64,000 bases of DNA, taken from NCBI GenBank assembly GCA_964645045.1, contig CAZXYZ010000011.1, forward strand, positions 74,692 through 138,691, given 5' to 3'. The stretch comes from Anammoximicrobium sp964645045 (GTDB taxonomy: Bacteria; Planctomycetota; Planctomycetia; Pirellulales; Pirellulaceae). Within the stretch, counting starts at the first letter, position 1. Every line of letters starts with the position of its first letter. The notes under the pieces are model-generated. The model was not told the origin of the DNA, ran no database searches, and worked only from the letters and a program-made list of their open reading frames with translations. Made by a program: the position numbers and the translations under genes. Positions 34,301 through 46,300 of this stretch are shown one piece after another.

Positions 34301-37300
34301 TTACGATTCTGGGCGAGACCCGCGCTCAAGCCGAAACGGCCGCCGCGGCGCTCGTCACAACAGGCGGGTTTGGCGGTGAAGCTGCCACGTTCCTCGCGCC
34401 GGTCGACCTGAGCTCCGTGGCCAACTTCGTGTTTGGAACCCTGGCCGCCACCCTGGACGGATTGGGGAATCTGACGATCGCCGACACCGACGTAACCGGC
34501 AAGGCGAACGGCTTGACGGTCAAGAAAGTCACCGTCGCCGGCACCGACTACTTGGAGATCACGGACGCCAACGAGCAGTTCGCGTCGGCCCCGCCGGGCG
34601 GGACGCTCAGCAACGGCAACAAGACGCTCACGATCCCGCTGTCCGCCGTGACCGGCGTGCTCGAACTGTGCGGCGGAGCGGACGACGATCAACTGACGGT
34701 CGACTTCAGCGGCGGCAATCCGATTCCGGCGGGCGGGCTGACCTTCGACGGGGGCGTGGGCGGCGACGATGCGCTGCGGATCGTCGGCTACAGCCTGACC
34801 ACGGCGGATGGAGTCGCCGACGTGTCGGTGACGCATACCAGCGCGGATTCGGGGACGATCGTGTTCGCGGGACAGGGCACGATCGCGTTCGACGAGATCG
34901 AACCGCTGACCCTGGGCGGCGACACGGCCGACCTGGAGATTACGCTGCCCGCCGGCGCGGACAGTATCACGCTGGGCGACGACGGCGGCGCGCAAGACGT
35001 CAACGGCAACACGGCCAACACCAGCTCGCTGTACGACAGCACCGGTCCGGCGTATTCGTTCGAGTTCACGGAATTCACGAATCCGACGAATTCGCTCTGG
35101 ATCCAACGCGGCAGCGCGGCGGACGATCTTAACGTGCTCGACCTGGTGACCAGCGGCTTCACCGCCAGCCTGAAGATCGGCGACGCGGGCAGCGAGTTCG
35201 ACCAGGTCACGTTCAGCGGCCCGGTGACGCTCGCCGCGGACAAGAACCTGACCGTGGACGCCCTGGGCACGATCAGCCTGCCGAGCGCCACCAGCGACTT
35301 GGCGGTGAGCGGCACGGGGACCATCTCGCTCACCACGGCCCGGAACATCTCGCTCGCCTCCGGCTCGAGTCTTTCCACGGTCGACGGCAACGTCACGTTG
35401 AGCGCCAACTCCGCCGGCACGGCCGCGGGCAACTTTTCCGGCGTCACACTCGATAACGCAACGATCACGACCTCTGGAACGGGTGATATCAGTCTGACCG
35501 GCAAGGGCGGCGTGGATACGGGGACGAACAGTCATTTTGGAATCTCTCTCTTCTCGGGTGGAACGGTTTCTTCGACCTCCACCGCGGCCGGCGCGGGCTC
35601 GATCATTTTGGCAGGAACCGGCGGCAACTCGCTGTCGAATGGCATTGGAGTTTGGATGAGCGGCTCGGGCTCGAAGGTTCTCTCCAGCGCCGGTGATATC
35701 CAGATCACGGGCACCGGCGCCGGCAACGGGACCTCCAACGGAGGCGTGAGCATCAACAGCGATGCTCGGGCTGAATCATCTGGGGTCGCGAAGGTGACAA
35801 TCGTTGGGACCGGCGGAGCAGGAAACAGCAGTCGCGGGGTGCTTGTCGGAGGCTCGGTCAAATCGGTCGCCGGAGATATTCAGATCACCGGAACCTCCAC
35901 CGGCACCGGGACTGACTCGGATGCGATCGTTGTCACCAACGGCTTCTCTGCCAACACGCTGATTCAGTCCACGGGCGCAGCCAAGATCACCCTGCTGGGC
36001 ACCGCCGGCGTCAACAATGTCTCCAGCCAGGGAGTGCGCCTTCAGAGTTCCACTGGTTTCACCACCACGATTGCCTCGGCCACCGGCGACATCTCCGTCA
36101 CCGGCTACGGAGGGAATGGGGGCGGAGCGGGTAGTGACGGGCTGGTTCTCGACGGCAACGGCGGCTCCGTCGCCGTGCAATCGACCGGCAGCGCGAGAAT
36201 CAATCTGAAAGGAAAGGGCAACGCAGCCACCGGTCAAGGCCTGCTCACCGATCAAAGCGTCAGCATCACGAGCGCCGGCGGCGATGTCGAGCTCGCCGGC
36301 TCGCAGATGGGCGGCGTGCTCTCCATGGAGCTGGGAGCGATCGGGATGATCAGCGGCAGCGGCGGCGCGAATCTTGCCCTCGTGGCCGACAGCCTCAAGC
36401 TCACCAATACGACGATCAATTTCGGCTCGAACCTCGCCACGCTGCGGCAGGCCAAAGCGAGTGATTTCGCAGGCGATGACGATCTCGACGCCATCAACCT
36501 CGGTTCAACCGTCGATACCACCGCCGACACCCTCGAACTGTCCCTCGCCGAACTCGACCGCATCACGGCCGGCACGATTCAAATTGGCGACTCGGACAGC
36601 GGCCCGCTCACCGTCAGCGGTCTGTTGAACGCGCCCGGCGCGGGCGCGGGAGCCCACCTCTCGCTCACCACCGGGGCGGGAATCACGGTCAGCGGCTCGG
36701 TCGCGATGGACGTGAACAAAAATCTCACCGCCCAGGCCCTCGGCACGACGAATGGCACGATCCTGGTCAATGGCCCCCTCTCCGCAACCGGGACCGGCGC
36801 GATTAGCCTCACCACCGCCCGCGATATCCGCGTCCTCTCGGGCGACATCACGACCGTCAACGGCGATCTGAGCCTCTCCGCCAACCAGCAGGTGACGCCC
36901 ACCAGCGGCCCGTTCGTCGGCATCGACGTGGACGGGCGACAGGTCAAGAGCACCGGCACTGGCGTTGTGACGTTACTGGGCAAGAGCGGCGATGATACGT
37001 CGGTCACTACGCGCGGCGTACAAGTTTTCAACGGGGGCGTCGTCTCCGGCGGCACGACGGGCAACAGCCTGATCGTTGTCGGCACCGGCGGCGCTGCGAC
37101 CAGCGGCAACAACATCATTGGGGTGCAGGTGCGCCAAGCCAACTCGAAGCTCACCTCCGCCGGCGGCAACGTCCAGGTGACGGGGTTCGGCGGCGGTACG
37201 CATATCGGCAACTCCGGCAGCTACGGCGTGAACGTGTACAACGGCGGCTTGATCACGGCCGGCGGTTCGGGCACGGTGACGGTGACCGGAACCGGCTCGA

Positions 37301-40300
37301 GCGGCGGCCAGAATACGGACGGGGTCACGGTCCAAGACAGTAACGCGACGATCACTTCGAATGGCGGTGCGGTCAGCATCACCGGCACCGGCGGCGGCAG
37401 CACGGCCAGCAGCAACCACGGCGTCACCGTGGGCGCGAATGGAACTCTGTCTGCCGGCGGCACCGCCACGCTCTCCATCAACGGCACCGCCGGCTACGGC
37501 GGCGCGAGCGGCATCCGCCACTTCTCGAGTGGCGTGATCACCGCCGCCGGGGACCTCACGCTCACCGGCATCGAGAACGGCGTCAACAGCACCGGGATCG
37601 ACTTCACTGGCACCGGATCTATCTCCGCCACCGGCGCGGCGAATCTGCTCTTCATCGCGGATCGGATGAATCTCAGCACCGGCACGATCACCACTCCCAA
37701 TACGGCCACACTCCGCCAGCGAACCGCGGCCACCTCAATCACCATCGGCACCAGCCCAGCCGGAGTGCTCGGGCTGAGCGATGCCGAACTCGATGTCGTT
37801 TCCGCGGGCGCCCTCGTGATCGGCGATGCGAATACCCCGAGCATCACCGTCGCCGGCAATGTCTCGCGCTCCGCTGCCACGAATCTCCAGATCCTCACCG
37901 CGGGCGATATCACCATCAGCGGCGGCCAGATCGACACGGGCGGCGGCACGCTGCTGCTCGATTCGGGGGCTTCGCCCGCCGCCGTCAAGCCGACCAAGAC
38001 GGGCACGGACGCGACCGCCAGCACGCTGAGCTTTGGCAGCGACCTGGCGATCGTCATCAACGGCACGACGGTCGATAGCGACTACACCCAACTGAACGTC
38101 GTCGGCATTGTGAATCTCACCGGCGTGGACCTGAAGATCTCCGGCAGCTACACACCGTCGCCGGCCGACACGTTTGTGATCGTCGCCAACGACGGCAGCG
38201 ACGCGGTGATCGGCACGTTCACCGGCTTGGCCGAAGGCGCGACGGTGAATGTCAACGGAACGAGCAAGAAGATCACGTATTTGCACCCGAACGGCACGGG
38301 GAACGACGTGGCCCTGATTCCGATCGACGCGACGCCACCGGCGGTGACCGGCACGACTCCGTCGTTCGCGGCGACGGGGACGGTTGCCGCCGGCGCCACC
38401 AGCCTCGCCGTGACGTTCAGCGAGGCGGTCGCTTCCACCTACAGCCAAGTGGTGCCTCCACTGGGGAGCCAGGCCTACCCGGCAAGTTCTGCGCTCGCCA
38501 TCAAGAATGCCAATCCCAGCGCGCCGAGTGGCCTGTATTGGATCGACCCGGATGGTCCCGGGGCGATCGTCGCCTTTGAAGTCTATTGCGATATGACCAC
38601 GGACGGCGGCGGCTGGATGCTGGCGGTCAACAGCGTCCTCGGCAGCGAGGCGGCTACGAACGACATCACCAGCAATACCGGGACGCCGGGGCTGGGCTCG
38701 GGCCACACGCGCAATCTGAATTCGTATTTCGCGGGCGCGGCAACGGCCACCGTGCGTCACCAGATCGACGGCAACAACGTCGGCCAGGGATCGTTCTCGG
38801 GCAGCTATGTCGCCGATTCCTATCAGGGACCGCTCGGACCGTTTACTTCCTCCTCCGGCAATGCGGCCTTGATCAGCGGCAGCATCGGTACGCCGTTGAC
38901 AGGCTCTCCCTTCGGCGCGCCGTGGTACTACAGTGGCAGCTCGCTGACGACCATTCCGGCCACTCCCACGCTGGGAAACAACGGTCCCTACTACCCGCAG
39001 ACCGGCCAGACGCTCAACTCGTACCGCATCTGGGTCCGCGGCGGCGCCGAGGTGCCCTCGACTCCGACGTTGCCCACGCTCGGCAGCCAGGCGTTTCCCG
39101 CTGCTTCGGCTCTGGAGATCCTGGCCGACAATCCAATCGCGCCGAGCGGCCTGTATTGGATCGACCCGGATGGTCCCGGGGCGATCGCTCCCATGGAAGT
39201 TTATTGCGATATGGGGACCGACGATGGCGGCTGGATGCTGGCGGTCAATAGCGTCCTCGGCAGCGAGGCGGCCACGAACGACATCACCAGCAATACCGGG
39301 ACGCCGGGGCTGGGCTCGGGCCACACGCGCAATCTCAATTCGTATTTCGCAGGCGCGGCGACGGTCACCGTGCGTCACGAGATCGATGGCAACAATGTCG
39401 GCCAGGGATCGTTCTCGGGCAGCTACGTCGCCGATTCCTATCAGACGCTGCTCGGCCCGTTCGCCACCTCCTCCGGCAATTCGGTCTTGATCGGCGGCAG
39501 CATCGGCGCGCCGTTCGTGTCATCCCCGTATGGGGCCAACTGGTACTACAGTGGCAACTCGATGACAACCATTCCCGCCTCGCCCGGGGTTGCCAACAAT
39601 GGGCCTTACCATGCCGCCAGCGGCCAGACCCTCAGTTCCTACCGCATCTGGATCCGCGGCGGGGCCGAAGTTCCCTCGGATCACCCTGAATTGGCCGGGG
39701 CGGATTTGGACACCAACTATACCCTCCGTCGCGCTGGAACGGATGGCTTGCTCGGCACGGCCGACGATCCGGCCGTGCCCTTGTCGGTCGCCTTGGCCGG
39801 CGATACGGCGACGTTGACTTTCGCGGGCCTGGTGGAAGACGTCTATCGCCTGAGGGTCAAAGATCGAATCACCGACTTGGCGGACAACGCCCTCGATGGC
39901 GATGGCAACGGCACGGTTGGCGGCGACTGGGTGCGCGATTTCGTGGTCGGGGCCCAGAGCTACTCACTCAATTCTCCGAGTGGCTTCACGATCGACCCCG
40001 AATTCGGCGGCTGGGGCGCGGGACAATCGGTCCAGGGGACGGGAAATGCGTTTGATGGGTTAAACCGATTGCAGGTGGCGGGAGCGGACTTCACACCTGC
40101 TGTCCCCACCCTGCCGGGCGTGAAAATCACCGAGGGTTTCCAATCGACGCATGCGCGGGCGGCGAGCACGAACAACGTCCTGGCCACGACGTTCACGTTG
40201 GACACAACCAAGCCGGTACTCCTGAGTGCGTCCCTCCTGCAGTACCATACCGGCGGCGGGTCCGGCCATTCGACCGCCAAGTTTGTCATCGATGGACTGG

Positions 40301-43300
40301 TGCAGTCCGAGCAGTTCTATAAGCAGGTGCCGGCCGGCACGTGGGAACCGTTTAGCTTCGAACAGTACGTAACCCTCGGCCCGGGCACGCACACCGTCTC
40401 GGTCGACGTCACCAACCCGGGCCTGTCCGGCGATTACGCGGCCCACGCGAACGTGGGGCCGGGAGGCGACGAATACACCACGCTCCGGATCACCGAGTTC
40501 AACCCCATCCCACAAGTCGGCCCCAGCATCGAGGTCACCGAGGGTTTCCAACCGACGCATGCGCGGGCGGCGGGCACCAATACCGTCCTGGCCACGACGT
40601 TCACGTTGGACACGACCAAGCCAGTACTCCTGAGTGCGTCCCTCCTGCAGTACCATACCAGCGGCGGGTCCGGCCATTCGACTGCCAAGTTTGTCATTGA
40701 TGGACTGGTGCAGTCCGAGCAGTTCTATAAGCAAGTACCGAACAGCACGTGGCAGCCGTTCAGCTTCGAGCAGTACGTAACCCTCGGCCCGGGCACGCAC
40801 ACCGTCTCGGTCGACGTCACCAACCCGGGCCTGTCCGGCGATTACGCGGCCCACGCGAACGTGGGGCCGGGAGGCGACGAATACACCACGCTCCGGATCA
40901 CCGAGTTCAACCCCATCCCACAAGTCGGCCCCAGCATCGAGGTCACCGAGGGTTTCCAACCGACGCATGCGCGGGCGGCGGGCACTAATACCGTTCTGGC
41001 CACGACGTTCACGTTGGACACGACCAAGCCGGTACTCCTGAGTGCGTCCCTCCTGCAGAACCATACCGGCGGCGGGTCCGGCCATTCGACCGCCAAGTTT
41101 GTCATCGATGGACTGGTGCAGTCCGAGCAGTTCTATAAGCAGGTGCCGGCCGGCACGTGGGAACCGTTTAGCTTCGAACAGTACGTAACCCTCGGCCCGG
41201 GCACGCACACCGTCTCGGTCGACGTCACCAACCCGGGCCTGTCTGGCGATTACGCGGCTCACGCCAACGTGGGGCCGGGCGGCGACGAATACACCACGCT
41301 CCGGATCACCGAGTTCAACCCGATTCCCACGCCGACGCTGAGCGATGGCAATCGAACCATGCTCACTACGTCACAACCCCTCGCCGGCCTGCAAGTTGCG
41401 CGCGAAATTACGGTCCCTGTGACCGGTTCACAGGACTTCGCTCGCACCGTTGACGTTTTCACCAATCCGACAGGCAGCCCAATCACGACCACCGTGACGA
41501 TCGTCGGCAATCTGGGCAGTGACGGCGCGACGGAGGTCTTCAACACGCTGAACGCCGACGGTACCTTCGATGCGGTCGTCGATCCCACCGACCGCTGGCT
41601 CGGGACGGACGACGGCGATGGGACCGGCACGCCGGCGATCGTCCATTACATCCACGGCCCGGCCGGGCTGCAGCCCAGCGACGTGCAAGTGGTCGGCGAT
41701 AACATCTTCTGGGAGTACAACCTGACGGTCCCCGCCGGCCAGACCGTGCGGCTGGCGCATTTCACGATCTTGGACAGCACTCGCGCCGGCGCGGCGGCGG
41801 CCGCCGCGGCACTTGTCACGGTCAACGGCTTTGGCGGCGAGGCGGCGGCGTTTCTGGCGCCGGCGGAACTCGCGTCGCTGACCAACTTTGTGTTCGGAAG
41901 CCTGTCGGCGGCCCTGGACGGTTCGGGCAACCTGACGATCACCGATGCGGACCCCACGGGCAAGAGTAATCACTTGACGGTCAGCAACGACGGAGCCGGC
42001 AATCTGGTCATCACCGACGCGGTCGAGCAGTTCAGCAGCACAGGCGGAATCGCGGGGGCGGTGCTGTCCAACGGGAACCGGACGCTGACAATTCCGATCG
42101 CTTCGGTCACGGGGCCGAAGATCATCCTCAACACGGCGGGCGGCGACGACACGCTGGAAGTGAACCTGGCTAATGCGCTGGGCAAGCCCGTGGACTTCAA
42201 CGGCGGCGTGGGCGGCGACGATGCGCTGTCGGTCACGGGCTACAGCCTGACCACCGCCGACGGCGTGGCGGATGTCAGCGTGACGCACATGACCAGCGAT
42301 TCGGGCACCGTCGTGCTGGCCGGGCTAGGGACGGTCACGTTCGACGAGATCGAACCGCTGACTCTGGGCGGCAACGCGGCCGACCTGGAGATCACGCTGC
42401 CCGCCGGAGCCGACAGCATCACGCTGGGCGACGACGGCGGGGCGCAGGACGGCAACGGCAACATGGCCAATACCAGCGCGCTGTACGACAGCACCGGCCC
42501 GGCCTACTCGTTCGAGTTCACCGAGTTCACCAATCCGACGAATTCGCTGTGGATCCAACGCGGCAGCGCGGCGGACGACGTCAATGTGCTGGACCTGGTG
42601 GCTAGCGGCCTGACCGCCAGCCTGAAGATAGGCGACGCGGGCAGCGAGTTCGACCAGGTCACCTTCAGCGGCCCGGTGACGCTCGCCGCGAACAAGAGCC
42701 TGTCGGTCAACGCCACGGGCACGATCAGCGTGCCCAACACGGCCAGCGATCTCGCGGCCAGTGGTACCGGCGCGATCTCGCTGACCACCGCCCGGGACAT
42801 CAGTCTGTCCAGCGGGTCGAGCATCGCGACGGTGAATGGCGGCATCACGCTCGAGGCGAATCAACAGACGACGCCGACCAGCGGATCGTTCCATGGCGTG
42901 ACGGTGACGGGGGCCATATTGTCCACATCGGGCTCCGGAAACATCGCGATCACGGGCAAGGCAGGGACCGGCGCAAACAACCGAGGCATTCGCGTGACCG
43001 GCGGCTCGACGATTCAATCGACAGCGAGCAGTTTCGGGGGGACGATCACATTGAACGGCACGGCCGGAGCGGGGGCGTCGGGGGGGACGGGCGTTTATGT
43101 GGATAGGGTGGGCACGAATTTGATCTCGTCGGCGTCGGGAGCGATCTCCATCACGGGATCTGCCGTGAGCGCCGATTCGGCGACCGGCGTGGTCATCGGT
43201 TCGGAAGATTCCGGCGGCACGACGATTCAAGCCACGAATGCCGCCACGATCACCATTCAAGGAACGGGTGGAGCAACGGGGGCGATTAACGACGGAGTGT

Positions 43301-46300
43301 ACATCAACGATGCCATGGTCTCGGTGGCCGACGGCAACATGCAGATCACGGGAACGGGTGGTGGGACAGCGGGAGGCGGTAATCGTGGTGTGATCTCCGT
43401 GCTGTTCGCGAAGATCCAAACGACCGGCAGCGGGAACATCAGCGTCACGGGGACTGGCGGGAACGGCGGCGGCTGGAACTACGGCGTCTATGTTTTCTCA
43501 GGTTCCTGGTATCAATCGACCGGCAGCGGCGACATCACACTCGAGGGGACAGCCGGGTCGGGGACCGAGGCAATCGGGATTGTCGTGGATGGCTCGTCAA
43601 GCGGGGTTAATCCCATCGATTCGACAGGGTCCGGCGATGTGACTTTGATCGCCGACAAGATGGCTCTCGAAGTTGCACCTGCCTTCAATACTCACATCAA
43701 CGCCGGCACGAACACGTTGACGCTGCGGCAGAAGACGGATGGCGTGGCGATCAATTTGGGCTCAGCCGTGGACACAACGGGCGGCACGCTGGAACTCTCC
43801 GACACCGAACTCGATGCCATCACTGCCGGGACGCTGCAAATCGGCGATGCCAACAGCGGGGCGCTCACCGTCAGTGCGGGCATCACGCGCTCGGCCGCCA
43901 CGAACGTGGCGCTCGCCAGCGGCGGCGATATCGTCCTCAGCGGCGGCCAGATCGACACGGGCGGCGGCACGCTGCTGCTCGATTCGGGGGCGTCCCCCGC
44001 CGCCGTCAAGCCGACCAAGGCGGGCACGGACGTAACCGCCAGCACGCTGAGCTTTGGCAGCGATTTGGCGATCGTCATCAACGGCACGACGGTCGATACC
44101 GACTACACGCAACTGAACGTCGCGGGCGTCGTCGATCTTACCGGCGTGGACCTGAAGATCTCCGGCGGGTACACCCCGTCGCTGGCCGACACGTTTGTGA
44201 TCGTCGCCAACGACGGCAGCGACGCCGTGATCGGGACGTTCGATACGCTTGCCGAAGACGCGACGGTCAATGTCAACGGAACGAACAAGAAGATCACGTA
44301 TTTGCACCCGAACGGCACGGGGAACGACGTCGCGCTGCTGCCGCTGAGCACGACCAGCGTGGCGCTCAGCGGCGGCAATCTGGTGCTCACGGACACCGAC
44401 GGTGGGACGACCAACGACACCCTGACGATCGCGCGCAACGGCTCGAACGTTCGCGTCACCGACCCGAACAACCTACTCGGCGCCGGCAGCGGAGCGACGC
44501 AAGTCGACGGTCACACGGTGGACGTTCCCCTGGCTTCGATCAGCGGCAACATCCAGGTCAACACGCTCGGCGGCGATGATTCGCTGACGGTCGATTTCTC
44601 CGGCGGCGATCCGGTTCCGGCTGGCGGCATTGCGTTCAACGGCGGCGTGGGCGGCGACGATGCGTTGTCGGTCACGGGCTACAGCCTGACGACGGCCGAT
44701 GGCGTGGCGGATGTCAGCGTGACGCACACCGGCAGCGATTCGGGTACGGTCGTCGTGGCCGGACTGGGGACGATCACGTTCGACGAGATCGAGCCGCTGA
44801 CCCTGGGCGGGACGGCGGCCGACCTGGAGATCACGCTGCCCGCCGGAGCCGACAGCATCACGCTGGGCGACGACGGCGGCGTGCAGGATGCCAACGGCAA
44901 CACGGCGAACACCAGCGCGCTGTACGACAGCACCGGTCCGGCGTATTCGTTCGAGTTCACGGAATTCACGAATCCAACGAACTCGCTGTGGATCCAACGC
45001 GGCAGCGCGGCGGACGATCTCAATGTGCTGGACCTGGTGACCAGCGGCTTCACCGCCGGCCTGAAGATCGGCGACGCGGGCAGCGAGTTCGACCAGGTCG
45101 CGTTCAGCGGCCCGGTGACGCTCACCGCAGACAACAACCTGACCGTGGATGCGTCGGGCACGATCAGTCTGCCGAACTCCGGCAGCGATCTGGCTGCCAA
45201 CGGCACGGGGGCGATTTCGCTGACGACGGCCAGCAATATCAGCTTGGGCAGCGGGTCCAGCATCACGACGGTCAACGGCACCCTGGCCCTGGCCGCGAAC
45301 CAACAGGCGTCGCCGACCGCCGACAACTTCGTCGGCGTGGACGTCAACAACGGTTTGGTTCAGAGTACGGGCAGCGGCGCCGTGAGCGTCACCGGCAAGG
45401 GCGGGAACAGCGGGGCCGGCCAAGTCGGGGTTCGCGTCCGCGGCGGCGGCGACATCGGCGGCGGGACGAGCGGCACGCTGATCGTGACCGGAACAGGCGG
45501 CGCATCCACGGACAGCTCCAATGTCGGCGTCCAAGTCACGGGCACCGGCTCAACCATCACCTCGGGCGGAGCGAACGTGCAGGTGACGGGTACCGGCGGC
45601 GCGGCGGGGGCTGGTGGCGGCGACATCGGCGTTGATATTGCCAGCGGCGGCTTGATCAGCGCCGGGGGGATGGGAACGGTCCAGGTCACGGGGTCCGGTT
45701 TCGCGGAAGGCACGGGCGGTGGTACGGGTGTCGTCGTCGGTGTCGGCAGCACCATCACCTCGTCGGGCGGCGCCGTCAACGTGAACGGCACGAGCATCGG
45801 CAGTGCCGGCACCGGCAACAGCGGCGTCGGCGTCCGCGGCACGATCACCTCGGGAGGCTCCGGGACGGTGACGGTTATCGGTCAAGGCGCCAACTCGCAC
45901 TCCGGCTCCGGCGTGGTCGTTGTGGACACCGGTCTGATCACCGCCGGCGGCGCGGGCGACGTCATCGTGACCGGAACAAGCGGCAGCGGTTCCGTCGCGA
46001 TCGGCGTCTGGGTCGTGCAAAACAACGCCAAGATCAGTTCGGGTCCGGGCGGCGGTGATGTTATCATCACATCGCCTTACGGGGCTCACATGGGCATCAT
46101 GCTCGGTGATTCCGTTGGCAACTGGGTCGGCGCCATCACCAATACCACGGGCGGCGACATTTCCCTAACCGCCAATGTCATCGACCTGCAGCGCGGCAGC
46201 GTAAACGCCGGTTCCAGTCAGGTTACGTTGCGCCAATACACGAACGGGTTCGGGATCAACGTCGGCCTTGCGGGAGGCGTCGGACTTGCCGACGCGGAAC

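Noticed and set aside
33967..35535. Long minus-strand frames across the giant gene (for example at 33967, 37735, 46165, 52360, 61678)
   Set aside because: They have no family motifs and repeat wherever the sense sequence repeats, as expected for antisense of repetitive GC-rich DNA.
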